Source: Streptomyces scabichelini
Lineage (GTDB): Bacteria; Actinomycetota; Actinomycetes; Streptomycetales; Streptomycetaceae
NCBI RefSeq assembly: GCF_011045015.1
Contig: NZ_JAAKZY010000030.1
Location: forward strand, 1 to 64,000
Direction: 5' to 3'
DNA length: 64,000 nucleotides
The position numbers and the translations under genes are program-made. Under the pieces are notes generated by a model. It worked only from the letters and a program-made list of their open reading frames with translations. It ran no database searches and was not told where the DNA came from. Below are positions 54,846 through 63,894 of this stretch, in pieces. Every line of letters begins with the position of its first letter. Within the stretch, counting starts at the first letter, position 1.

Positions 54846-55142
54846 CTAGCCGTCTGGCGACGGCACCGGGAGGCCGACGAGGTAGCTCTCGGGGTCTTGC
54901 CGTATCGAGTCGCGATGCCCCGCCAGGCTTTCACCGGTGTCCGGCGAGAACTGCACCATGCCGAAGGGCACGGCGGCACCGGGATAGGTGTTGCCATCGT
55001 TCTCGGTGCCGATGAAGGGGTTGACCAGATCGGTGAGTCGGGCGTCGCTCGGCTGGGCAGCCTGGGCGACCGGAACGGCGAACAGCGCAGAGGCTGTCAC
55101 CGCCCCTGCCACGCACAGGCGCAGGCGCCGGGTCCATCTCAT
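54846..55142 (-). pseudogene. GH92 alpha-mannosidase, 5' fragment only
   Basis: An intact signal peptide (LRLCVAGAVTASALFAVPVA) is followed by the N-terminal GH92 signature LTDLVNPFIGTENDGNTYPG and AAVPFGMVQFSPDTG, then a stop after 98 codons. Full GH92 alpha-1,2-mannosidases have over 700 residues, so nearly all of the enzyme is deleted; the next plus-strand gene begins to the left. It lies 136 bp after the GH97 gene in the same direction, so it was once the last gene of this operon. Confidence 0.8.
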
Positions 55143-55278
55143 GTCGGAAGAGCTCCGGGGGATACACGTCGTTGTCTGCAGGGTCAGGGGAGCAGGGGGC
55201 AGGCCAGGTCGCCGGGCACCTCGTAGGGGTCGCCGTGGCGCCCGAGGGCCGGCGCTGCCGCCGGCCCTCGGAATGCCG

Positions 55279-57987
55279 CTATTCAGTGGTGTCAGCGGTG
55301 ATCAGACGCAGTTGTGCGTCCGCCCAGTCCGCGTGATCGGAGTTGATGCCGTCGCCCCCGTCGGTGACGCGCAGCGTCAGGCGCTGCACCCCACTGACGT
55401 CGATGTCGAGTGCGCGAGCGGCGTCCGCGGGGGTCATCACCTCGGTCCGTGCGAGCAGTCGCCCGTCACCCACCACTTCGAAGGCGACCGTGGCCCTGCC
55501 GCCGACCTCGTCGTCGACACCCACGTGAGCCCGGAAACGGTCGTACGCGCCACGGATGTCGACGGACACCTCGGCCGTGGCATGCATACCGAGGCCTTTG
55601 TCGTACGCGGTGCCGCGGATGCGCAGGGGACCGCCGTCGCCTCCGGCGCTTTCCCCGTTCGAAGTGTCGCGTTCGACCGGCCCCCAGCCGTTGCGCTCCT
55701 GCGCGAACGGCAGATCGCTCACGTAGTCCACTCCCGGCGGTGCGACGAACACCCGTACCGTCCGCTCCTGGCGCAGCGCGGGGACGCCGGCCTTCTCGCC
55801 CGGAGCCCGGTAGGAGGCGCTCACCACCACGTCGTGGTAGCCGTACGCCGCGTCGGACGGGACGTGCACGGTGGCGCGTGTGCTGAGCGCGGCGCCAGTG
55901 GCGAGTTCATCGGCGTGAGCGGTGCCGCCTGTGACCGTCCATCCCTGCGGGGAGCTCACGCGCACGGTGGCGTCGCGCGCCGGACCGAAGTCCTCCACCT
56001 GGAACGTGCCTTCGACAGCGACCGTCGTTCCCGGGTCGGCCTCCGCTTTCTGCGGTGTGGCCGACAGGGCGGTCAACGGCATGCGGTCCACGGGCCGGTC
56101 GCACGTGGTGCGGCCGGGCAGGGCACGGCAGATCAGGGCGGCGAAGCCGCCGCCCGCCGACGTGGGGACCGTCAGGACATCGCGGCGGTCGGCGACCCGG
56201 GAGTCGCGGACCAGGCCGTCCGGTCCGTCACGCAGGACCTCCAGCCGCCAGCGGCCGGCGCCGAGGAAGTCCAGCGGTACGCGCCGCGTGGCAGGCCCGT
56301 CGGCCGCGGTGACGTCGCCGACGAACCAGCGGTCGCCGTGACGCCGTGCGAGGGTCGCCCCGTCACCGGGATGCCCGGACAGCAGCCGTGTCTCGTCCCA
56401 GACGGTCGGTACCTGCTCGAGGAACCGTTCGAGCTCCGGACGGGACCGGTATGCCTCCACCGAACCGGCGAAGTTCTGGAAGCCGGACTCGTAGACGACC
56501 GACAGGGCCAGTTCCGCGGCCTCCGAGGTCTTACGGGTGCCGAACTGGAATCCCATGGGCGTGTAGTCCATGGATCCCACCACATTCCGGGTGTACGGCA
56601 GTGTGGTGATGTCGGCGAGAGACACGTTGCCCTGCTCGGCACCGTAGACCGCCTCCATCGACATGACGTGCGGCCAGGTGCGCTGGATGCCGTGCGGGAT
56701 GGTCGATCCGTGGAAGTTGACCAGCAGTTCCCGTTCGGCGGTCGCCTCAAGGATGTCGTCGTACCAGCGGAAACGCTCTTGCGCATCCGAATCCATGAAG
56801 TCGATCTTCAACCCGGCCGCGCCCCACTCCTTGACCCTGCCCAGGGTCTCCTCGCGTTCGGCCGCCGTGTCCAGATCGGACCAGTGCATCCACACCAGGA
56901 TCTTCACGCCACGCCGCTGCGCGTACTCGATGAGCCGCGGCATCCAGTCCTCGGTCTTCCACCCGTCGTCCACCAGCGTGTACTCCCAGCCGTGGGCGGC
57001 GCTGTAGTCGACGAACCGCTGCTGGGTCTTCAGGCTGCGCTGCGCGGCGCCGAAGCCGGCCAGCCAGGACCAGGCGACCTTGCCCGGGCGGATCCACGAG
57101 GTGTCCGTCACCCGGGAGTCGGGCGCCAGGTCGTCGGTGAGGGTGGACTCCGTGACGGTGGCCAGGTCACCGATGACGGCGGTGCGCCACGGGGTGGCCA
57201 GCCGGCCCGCCGAGGCGATGCGTTCGTCGGCGAGTTCCACGGTGTAGCGGCCGCTTCCGGCGTCGTGTGCGAGACGGCTGCCGGCATAACGACCGTCCAC
57301 GTCCGACTCCGTGAGCAGGACATAGGACTCGCCGACCCGGAAGAGCGAGGGGTACGCGTAGTCGCCTGTCGCGGCGTCCGCGGCGGTGGTCTCGGTGCGG
57401 GGCCGTTCGTAGTTGGGCGTGTACGGCATCAGCCACGCCGCGGCTTCATCCGGCACCTGGAAGGCGGAAGCCTCGCCGAGCACCGTCACCTCGTCGTCGC
57501 CGGGCAGGACGTAGCGGTAGGCGAACCCGTCGTCCGAGACACGGACGACCAGGTCGAGCCGGGCACCGTCGTCCTTGGCGAAGGAGAACCGCGCCTCGGT
57601 CATATGGGCCACACGCCGGCGCTGCTTGCCGGTCGTCGTGGAGTACCGTTCGGTCACTTTCCGTACGGTGTGGCCACGAAGCCGCAGACCGGCGGTCAGG
57701 TCGGAGGCATCGGTGGTGATGCCGACCGGGGCGGGTTCGAGCACGGTGGTGCTGCCTCGACGTACACCCAAAGACAAGGTGCCTCGTGTGTCGTCGAGTT
57801 GCAGATGCGCGGTCAGGGCCTCGCCGGGCTCTCCCGCCCTGTGCGTCACGTTCCACGACGTGGCCGCCGCGCTCCCGGCGGCCGCCGCGGCCGGAGGAGG
57901 GGGACTTCCGAGTCCCACGGTGGCGCTCACAGCTGCGGCAAGCAACGCCAGCAGTCTGCGTCTGAACCGGTGCGTTCCTGCGTGCAC
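55279..57987 (-). CDS. Secreted GH97 glycosidase with NPCBM domain
   Basis: A 902-aa exported hydrolase. A basic start and hydrophobic run (LLALLAAAVSATVGLG, then PPPPAAAAA) form the signal peptide. The GH97 N-terminal beta-sandwich, TIM barrel and C-terminal domain cover about 40-660. GLKIDFMDSD carries the Asp used as nucleophile by retaining GH97 alpha-galactosidases, and MSMEAVYGAE supplies a metal-binding Glu; the Asp argues against the inverting SusB type. An NEW3-like domain (about 670-745) and a C-terminal NPCBM module (about 755-900) follow. GTG with TGGAGG upstream is preferred to an earlier in-frame ATG. The LacI-type palindrome at 58008 lies 21 bp upstream. Confidence 0.88.
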   Translation of the reverse strand: MHAGTHRFRRRLLALLAAAVSATVGLGSPPPPAAAAAGSAAATSWNVTHRAGEPGEALTAHLQLDDTRGTLSLGVRRGSTTVLEPAPVGITTDASDLTAGLRLRGHTVRKVTERYSTTTGKQRRRVAHMTEARFSFAKDDGARLDLVVRVSDDGFAYRYVLPGDDEVTVLGEASAFQVPDEAAAWLMPYTPNYERPRTETTAADAATGDYAYPSLFRVGESYVLLTESDVDGRYAGSRLAHDAGSGRYTVELADERIASAGRLATPWRTAVIGDLATVTESTLTDDLAPDSRVTDTSWIRPGKVAWSWLAGFGAAQRSLKTQQRFVDYSAAHGWEYTLVDDGWKTEDWMPRLIEYAQRRGVKILVWMHWSDLDTAAEREETLGRVKEWGAAGLKIDFMDSDAQERFRWYDDILEATAERELLVNFHGSTIPHGIQRTWPHVMSMEAVYGAEQGNVSLADITTLPYTRNVVGSMDYTPMGFQFGTRKTSEAAELALSVVYESGFQNFAGSVEAYRSRPELERFLEQVPTVWDETRLLSGHPGDGATLARRHGDRWFVGDVTAADGPATRRVPLDFLGAGRWRLEVLRDGPDGLVRDSRVADRRDVLTVPTSAGGGFAALICRALPGRTTCDRPVDRMPLTALSATPQKAEADPGTTVAVEGTFQVEDFGPARDATVRVSSPQGWTVTGGTAHADELATGAALSTRATVHVPSDAAYGYHDVVVSASYRAPGEKAGVPALRQERTVRVFVAPPGVDYVSDLPFAQERNGWGPVERDTSNGESAGGDGGPLRIRGTAYDKGLGMHATAEVSVDIRGAYDRFRAHVGVDDEVGGRATVAFEVVGDGRLLARTEVMTPADAARALDIDVSGVQRLTLRVTDGGDGINSDHADWADAQLRLITADTTE

Positions 57988-58007
57988 GTAGGCCTCCACT
58001 CGAGTCC

Positions 58008-58019
58008 GGCAACGTTGTC
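58008..58019. promoter_or_regulatory. LacI-type operator before GH97
   Basis: GGCAACGTTGTC shares 11 of 12 bases with the perfect palindrome GACAACGTTGTC at 61218. It lies in the 66-bp gap between the discoidin-domain gene and GH97, so GH97 may also have its own regulated promoter. Confidence 0.6.
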
Positions 58020-58053
58020 GGTTCTGGTGCGCGACGAATTCGTCCCCCATCAG

Positions 58054-61000
58054 TCACGAAGTGACAGTGAGGGACGTGAGTGCGGTGTGGCCTCCGGCCG
58101 GGGTGGTGACCCGGAGTGCCACATAGCGGGCCGTTCTGTCGGTGCGCAGGACTCCCCGCGCCGTCAGTCGTACCGCGCCCGTGTACGTACGGCCGTCCCT
58201 GCTGAACTCCGCCTGCGCTGCCGGAACGCGGCCGCCTCGCCACTGTGTGCGGATCTCCGTGATGTGCCGCTCGGCGCCCAGGTCGACGACCATGCGACCG
58301 TCCGGGCCGGGGGTCCACGCGGTGCCTTCGTCTCCGTCGACCGCGGCTTTCGGGTCCGTCATGCCGGGCGGCAACGGTGCGGTGGGGAAGGTGGGACGGC
58401 CGAGTGCGAGATCGGCAAGCGGGTACGCCGTGGCGCGCGGCACGGTGACCGTGGTCGTACGGCCCGCGCGGACCGTGGCGTCGAGGCTCTTGCCCTGAGC
58501 GGAGACGGTGACCCGGCAGGAAGGTCCGCCGAGTCGCACCGTGTGGCCGTCGACCACCTCGGCGCGCAGACCGACGGGAATGGATTTCCCGGAGAGGACA
58601 ATGCGCGCAGGCAGCAATACGGCGGAAGCGGTGGACAGTTCGGCTCGAAAGTCCGTGCCCGATTCGGTGACGGTCTGGACACCCGCGTACAGGCGGATTC
58701 CCTCGGAGGGCGAGCGCGGGATCGTCACCGTGGTGGTCACGGGATCCGAGGAGAGGTTGAACAGACTCAGGTAGTCGTCGGTGAGAGTGGCCTTCACCTG
58801 GGCGGACCGCACCGAGGGGCTCTTCCGGGCGGCTGCGGCGCGCAGCCGCCCGGGCGTCGCGTCCGGGAGTCCCTCGACCAGAATGCCCTCGGCCGGTCCG
58901 TCGGAGAGGACGACCGTGTTGCCGTACACCGAGATCGGGTTGGCGCCGCCGCGCACGACGAGACCGGCACGGCCGTCGATGTCCAGCCAGCCGCCGCGGC
59001 TGGTGAGGTCCGCCTGCGGCCAGACGACCAGGTCGGTCCACTTCTGCCCGTCGACCGATCCCTGCATCCGGTACGCGCGGCCCGCCGCGGTCTCCCAACG
59101 CAGGGTCACCCGGTCCACGTCCAGGGCCGCGCCCAGATCGACGGCGAGCCAACTGTCCGCGCGCGGACGGTCCGCACGGGACACCGCCCAACGGGTCGAG
59201 CCGTCGCCGTCGACCGCGAGTACGGGCTCCTTGCCCGGGTCGAAGGAGGACGCGGAGGCCGTCGCCCCGGTGCCGCGCGCCAGGTCGGCGCCCGCGGCTG
59301 AGTCGCGTATCTCGAAGGCGTACAGCGAATAGCCGTAACTGGGGTCGGGGCGTGCCCCGAGCATCCGCAGATGACGGAACCGGCCGCGAGGAAAGGTGAG
59401 TTCGTCGACCCGTGGGCCGGCGGGAGTCGAGGGACCGGCCTGGGCCGCGACCGTCGCGCTCCCCTCGGCCGCCCGGTACGTGCGGCTTCCGTCCAGCCCC
59501 GGCATCCCGGGCATCTTCAGGTTGTGCACCTCCAGGTGGCCTTCCCCGGCGGCCGTACCGGAAGTCGCGTACACGACGGTCCCGGTCGGGAGCGTGGTGA
59601 AGCCCGCGTACCCGGCGTCCAGCGTGAGCAGGCTCGCGCTGCCGTCGAACCCGTCCCGCGGCCGGGAGTACGCGACGACCGACCGTCCGGTGACCTTGGC
59701 CCCGGTTCTCGGCAGGAACATCGGCGTCGTACCGCTGAGCGCGAACAGCCAGTCGTCATGGGCCGGTTGCCAGGCGAACTTCACCAAACCGGCTTTGCTG
59801 ACCACCCCGGCCCACGCGCCGGGCGACTGGTGGGAGACGAGGCCGGGGCCCGGGCCGTGGTCGGTGACGCCGCTCGCCTGCTCGAAGAGCTCACGCTGTG
59901 ACAGGGGTTGCACCGGCGCGCGCCCCGAGCGGACCCGCCATTCGTGGAGCAGATAGCTGATGGCCAGTTCGGCGCGCGCCTCGGGTTCGTACTTGGGTTC
60001 ACCCGAGAACTTCGCGAGGCGGTACTGCGGCGGATACGCCTGGTAGGCCTCCAGACGTTCGGCCATGGCGAGTTCGCAGCGGGCCGCGGCGCGATCTCCG
60101 GTCACCTGCGCGAGGAAGGCGAGCGGGATGATGTCGCGGCCGTAGAGATGTTCGCGGTCGGCGACCATCGGCATCAGCGGCTCACCCGCGTCGCTCATCA
60201 CGCCGAGCAGGGTGCGCCACAGCGGCCCGGCGTTGGGCTGCGCGGTGAGCACCTGTGGGAGGGCGCGGCCCGCGACGAGGAAGTGGGCGGCGTTGCGTCC
60301 GGAGGTTCGCCAGAGTTCTTCCTGGTAGTGCGGGCCGAACGAGCCGTGGTTCTCGACGATGAACGTGTCGTACAGGTTCTGCGCGGTGTTCTCGCTGACG
60401 GCGATCCCGTCCACGCGGGCCGGGTTGGCGAGGTCGGCAGCCGGTAAGCCCGCCTCGTTGCGGCTCCACCGCCCGAAGGCGCCGCGCCATGCCTCGTACC
60501 GCGCGTCGTCGCTCGCCCAGGCGAGGCCGGGGGCGAGTGCCTGGGCGTAGATTCCCATCTCCTCCAGCTTGGTGTCGCCCTGGAAGCCGCCGTCGAGACC
60601 GTGCGGAGTCCAGTCGCCGGAGTCGGGATCGTCTCCCGTGCCCAACCCGGCGGTGTACTGGGCCTGTTCGCGGGCGATGGTGTCGACGTTGCGGCGCGTC
60701 ACCTCGTCGAGGTCGTCCCACAGCAGCCGGGCCGCCAGGACGAAGTAGGACTGGAAGGTGGTGTCGAAGAACAGTTTCCGGCCCCACTGGGTGCCGCCGG
60801 TCAGTCGGTTCGACGCCGCGAAGTGCTTCAGGGTGGCGAGGGTACGGGCGCGCAGGGTGTCCTTGTCGACTCCGGCGCGCTCGGCGTCGTACGGGCCGCG
60901 GGTCAGCAGGACGGCGTTGCCGAGCACGACCGCGAAGCCGAAGTCCTTGGCGGTGTAGTGGCCTTGGGCCGCATCCCACTGCTGTTCGGACCAACGGGTG

Positions 61001-61197
61001 TGGGTGAGGAGGGCGCGGTAGTACGCGTCGGAGACAGGCCCCATTCCTGGATCGGGTCCGGCCGCCGCGCTCCGGGCCGCCGCCGCGGCCAGAGCCTGCT
61101 CTGATCCCAGGACGAGCGGGGAGGCAGCCAAGGCGCCGGAAACGCCGAGCAGCTGAATGATGTGACGGCGTGTGAACTCCGTGGCCGGCTGCGGCAT
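58054..61197 (-). CDS. TAT-exported discoidin-domain enzyme, catalytic family uncertain
   Basis: A 1047-aa protein. The start FTRRHIIQLLGVSGALAASP is a twin-arginine signal. Residues about 50-450 are helix-rich with many Trp/Tyr (YYRALLTHTRWSEQQWDAAQ, WGRKLFFDTTFQSYFVLAAR, IVENHGSFGPHYQEELWRTS), suggesting an (alpha/alpha)-toroid lyase or hydrolase. A beta-sandwich region (about 450-600) follows. F5/8-type discoidin modules lie near 640-770 and 900-1047. No family could be fixed from motifs. It is co-directional with GH97, 66 bp apart, and preceded by the perfect LacI-type palindrome at 61218, so it belongs to the same glycan-degradation regulon. Confidence 0.75.
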   Translation of the reverse strand: MPQPATEFTRRHIIQLLGVSGALAASPLVLGSEQALAAAAARSAAAGPDPGMGPVSDAYYRALLTHTRWSEQQWDAAQGHYTAKDFGFAVVLGNAVLLTRGPYDAERAGVDKDTLRARTLATLKHFAASNRLTGGTQWGRKLFFDTTFQSYFVLAARLLWDDLDEVTRRNVDTIAREQAQYTAGLGTGDDPDSGDWTPHGLDGGFQGDTKLEEMGIYAQALAPGLAWASDDARYEAWRGAFGRWSRNEAGLPAADLANPARVDGIAVSENTAQNLYDTFIVENHGSFGPHYQEELWRTSGRNAAHFLVAGRALPQVLTAQPNAGPLWRTLLGVMSDAGEPLMPMVADREHLYGRDIIPLAFLAQVTGDRAAARCELAMAERLEAYQAYPPQYRLAKFSGEPKYEPEARAELAISYLLHEWRVRSGRAPVQPLSQRELFEQASGVTDHGPGPGLVSHQSPGAWAGVVSKAGLVKFAWQPAHDDWLFALSGTTPMFLPRTGAKVTGRSVVAYSRPRDGFDGSASLLTLDAGYAGFTTLPTGTVVYATSGTAAGEGHLEVHNLKMPGMPGLDGSRTYRAAEGSATVAAQAGPSTPAGPRVDELTFPRGRFRHLRMLGARPDPSYGYSLYAFEIRDSAAGADLARGTGATASASSFDPGKEPVLAVDGDGSTRWAVSRADRPRADSWLAVDLGAALDVDRVTLRWETAAGRAYRMQGSVDGQKWTDLVVWPQADLTSRGGWLDIDGRAGLVVRGGANPISVYGNTVVLSDGPAEGILVEGLPDATPGRLRAAAARKSPSVRSAQVKATLTDDYLSLFNLSSDPVTTTVTIPRSPSEGIRLYAGVQTVTESGTDFRAELSTASAVLLPARIVLSGKSIPVGLRAEVVDGHTVRLGGPSCRVTVSAQGKSLDATVRAGRTTTVTVPRATAYPLADLALGRPTFPTAPLPPGMTDPKAAVDGDEGTAWTPGPDGRMVVDLGAERHITEIRTQWRGGRVPAAQAEFSRDGRTYTGAVRLTARGVLRTDRTARYVALRVTTPAGGHTALTSLTVTS

Positions 61198-61217
61198 GCG
61201 GCGGTGACCTTTCCATC

Positions 61218-61229
61218 GACAACGTTGTC
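61218..61229. promoter_or_regulatory. LacI-type operator before the discoidin-domain gene
   Basis: GACAACGTTGTC, a perfect 12-bp palindrome 20 bp upstream of the minus-strand start codon. Similar sites occur at 58008 and 61537. Confidence 0.7.
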
Positions 61230-61654
61230 AGAGGGTCGCGGTCATTCTTCGGGTGCGCCATGGGCGCGTCAAGAGCCCTGCCGCCTGTTGGGGCACTCGA
61301 CAGATCACATACGGCCATGAGGGTCGGCCGATTGGGCCGCGCAGCCCTGTTGACCGACCCATCGAACGCCGCTTAGGTTTCACGATGATGAAAGCGCTTG
61401 CCGTTGCTGGCGTTTCCCTGGCGATGCTGGTGTTTCCCCTGGTGACGGCCAGCGGGCCGCACCCCTGCGCTGCGCCGACGCGCACCCGATGACGAGATGG
61501 TCCAACTGGAGAAGGGCCTGGCCGCCCCGCCCATCTGACAACGATGTCAAAGACGTCAACGACCAGGCGTCCACCGCGCCCACCACTCCTGCCGTCACCG
61601 CCGCCGAACTCCGTACCCGCTCCTCCCTCCGACGACGAAGGGTGATGCCCGATC
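61230..61654. other. Divergent intergenic region
   Basis: Apart from the operator at 61537, no gene is supported. A 36-codon frame near 61385 (MMKALAVAGVSLAMLVFPLV, then TASG) looks like an isolated signal peptide without a mature protein and is probably a remnant. Confidence 0.45.
61537..61548. promoter_or_regulatory. LacI-type operator before the GH36-like gene
   Basis: GACAACGATGTC differs by one base from the perfect palindrome at 61218; the flanks extend it to TGACAACGATGTCA. It lies 107 bp before the plus-strand start codon. Confidence 0.6.
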
Positions 61655-63781
61655 ATGTCCCCACTGAGCCGCCGTCTCTTCCTCGGCACGGCGTCGGCCG
61701 CCTTCCTGGCAGCAGGCACCGGATCCGCCGCCGCGCTGTCGGAAAGCATCCGGCGCAGAGCGAGAGACTGGATCTTCGAGAACGACTCCCTCAGGGCCAC
61801 GGTCACCTATGAAGACGGTGGCATCCGCCTCACCGGGCTCCTCAACAAGCGTGCGCGCCGCGACTACTTGGCGGCTCCCTCACTGCTCTTCGCCCACGAA
61901 CTCGACGGCGCCGACACCGTGCGCGCGGACGACGGAGGGTGGCGCCTGGGAGCGACGACCAGGCAACTCATCACCGTGCGCACGAAGGAGAGGTCCTGGC
62001 GGGTCGGGGAGCGCGTCCGCATCCCCCTGCGCAGAACCGGGCCCCGACCGTTCCTCGTCACCCTGGTCTTCGAGATCTACGACGGCGACGCGGGCCTGCG
62101 CTACTTCACCCTCGTGCGCAACGAGGACACGGCCCGCGAACTCACCCTCACCCGCTCCACCGTGATCGACCTGCGGCTGCCGGACGAGCCACACACCCTC
62201 CACTACGTCCCGAACATGAAGTGGTTCAGCACACGGGGGTCGTTGAGCACCGACCCCGTCGGCAGGTCCTGGCCGAAAAAGGCCCTCACCGTGTACGACA
62301 CCGGGGACGGCTGGAGCATGAGTCCCGAGCTCAACTGGAAGACCCAGCGTGGCAACGGCAACTACCCGACCGACTACATGCTGCCGCCGTTCGCGGGCAT
62401 CAACGCCTGGCACGAGCAGGACACCGTCTCCGTGGACACCCACCCCGAGGCGCTGCGACTGACGCTGTTCCCGGGTGAGGAGTTCGAGTATCTGGCGGTG
62501 AACCTCACGGTCTTCAAGGGCGACGTCGTCGACGGCAAGATGGCCGACGAGCTGCACTTCCGCAAGCGCTTCAAGTACCACCACACGACCACGCTTTTCC
62601 ACCAGAACGACTGGGACTACCGCGGCGGCCCGGGTCACGAACTGCCCGCCGGCTACTACTACGACACGGTCATCCCGCAGACGAAGCGGGCGGGCCTTGA
62701 CATGGTCATGCTCGACGACTACTGGAACACCACGCGCGACACCATCGAACCGAGTGACTCGATGAAGAAGTCCATCACCAGCCTGGGCACGCTCTCGAAG
62801 ACCCTCAAGGACAACGGACTCGGCTTCGGCCTCTGGTTCTCGCTGACGGGAGACGGCCACCTCAAGGGCCGCGACCTCGCCGACCCGGCCCAACTCGCCT
62901 ACAAAAGAAGCCAGATCGAGACGCTGCTCAACGACCACGGCGTCACCCAGCACATGATCGACCTCACCGAGTACTGGCAGAACGAGCGGACGACGGCCTA
63001 CTCGCACCCGAGTGACAACGTCTACCGCAAGGCCGTCCTCACCCGGAACATGCTCAACGACCTGGTGACGAAGAACCCTCAGTACCTGCCCAAGCTCACC
63101 AGCGAACTCGACATCGCCCCCACCCAGGGCGACCGCAACAACGGTTTGCTGCACATCGCGTACAACGGCTGGAACACCTCCAACGGAGGCGTCACCGGAG
63201 AGGACCTGTCGCTGCGCACCGCGCTCACCGCGTTCGGACACCTGCCGATGGGCTCGACGTACATGAACGGCGGCAGGATGACCGGCCGCATGGAGGACTA
63301 CTACTCCTACATGGCCGTCCGCGCGGTCAAGTTCCCCCAGGACCCCGGCGATGCGACCAAGTGGCCCGACGCGGCGGTGAAGTTGATGGGCATCTTCAAC
63401 GCCTGGCGCAGGCGGCCCGAGATCACCGCCCTGACGGACGGTCAGTTCCTGCCCGTCCACCTGGGCCAGGGCTGGGACACGACGGACTGGGACAGCAGCA
63501 AGGGCCCGTACGTGTGGATGTGGACGGACGCCTCGCGCCGCACCGCCCTCCTGATCGCGACCGCCGCCGGGACCGCGCAGACCGCCGTCGATGCCAAGGT
63601 GCGCTGGCTCAAGGACCGTACGACGTACGCCGTCACGGACATCACCATCGACGACGACGGCACCCAGGCGCACACCGCGAAGGGGCAGCTCACGGGCGAG
63701 CGCCTGCGCACCGCCGGGCTGCCGGTCGACCTGTCCGAGAACACCTCGAAGGGCAAGGCGTTCTGGCTGGAGGCGAAGTAG
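61655..63781 (+). CDS. TAT-exported alpha-galactosidase-like (GH36-like) glycosidase
   Basis: A 708-aa exported enzyme. The start SRRLFLGTASAAFLAAGTGS is a twin-arginine signal. A beta-supersandwich region (about 30-290) precedes a TIM-barrel region with LDMVMLDDYWNTTRD, NGLGFGLWFSLTGDGHLKGR and QHMIDLTEYWQNERT. The order resembles clan GH-D (GH27/36) alpha-galactosidases, but the usual nucleophile motif is not clear, so a divergent family is possible. A C-terminal beta domain closes it. It is divergent from the discoidin-domain/GH97 unit and carries the same type of operator, implying coordinated control. A hairpin terminator follows. Confidence 0.68.
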   Translation: MSPLSRRLFLGTASAAFLAAGTGSAAALSESIRRRARDWIFENDSLRATVTYEDGGIRLTGLLNKRARRDYLAAPSLLFAHELDGADTVRADDGGWRLGATTRQLITVRTKERSWRVGERVRIPLRRTGPRPFLVTLVFEIYDGDAGLRYFTLVRNEDTARELTLTRSTVIDLRLPDEPHTLHYVPNMKWFSTRGSLSTDPVGRSWPKKALTVYDTGDGWSMSPELNWKTQRGNGNYPTDYMLPPFAGINAWHEQDTVSVDTHPEALRLTLFPGEEFEYLAVNLTVFKGDVVDGKMADELHFRKRFKYHHTTTLFHQNDWDYRGGPGHELPAGYYYDTVIPQTKRAGLDMVMLDDYWNTTRDTIEPSDSMKKSITSLGTLSKTLKDNGLGFGLWFSLTGDGHLKGRDLADPAQLAYKRSQIETLLNDHGVTQHMIDLTEYWQNERTTAYSHPSDNVYRKAVLTRNMLNDLVTKNPQYLPKLTSELDIAPTQGDRNNGLLHIAYNGWNTSNGGVTGEDLSLRTALTAFGHLPMGSTYMNGGRMTGRMEDYYSYMAVRAVKFPQDPGDATKWPDAAVKLMGIFNAWRRRPEITALTDGQFLPVHLGQGWDTTDWDSSKGPYVWMWTDASRRTALLIATAAGTAQTAVDAKVRWLKDRTTYAVTDITIDDDGTQAHTAKGQLTGERLRTAGLPVDLSENTSKGKAFWLEAK

Positions 63782-63840
63782 GCACGGGGCGCGCACATCG
63801 CGGGTCCGACAGGCCGGCGTGGCCGGACCGGCCCGGCCGC

Positions 63841-63875
63841 GAAGGCGCTCGACTCCGCCGGAATCGAGCGCCTTC
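63841..63875. terminator. Bidirectional hairpin terminator
   Basis: A perfect 12-bp stem GAAGGCGCTCGA / TCGAGCGCCTTC with an 11-base loop lies 60 bp after the GH36-like stop and 20 bp from the stop of the convergent partial gene. Confidence 0.75.
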
Positions 63876-63894
63876 CCCCGGCACAGTGCCCGCG

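Noticed and set aside
54988..59301. Very long open frame (over 1400 codons) on the plus strand
   Set aside because: It is antisense to the GH97 and discoidin-domain genes; composition is Arg/Gly/Val-rich with no domain, a GC-bias artefact.
61385..61492. Signal-peptide-like small frame
   Set aside because: It ends within 36 codons and the following sequence is not coding; at most a remnant, noted under the intergenic region.
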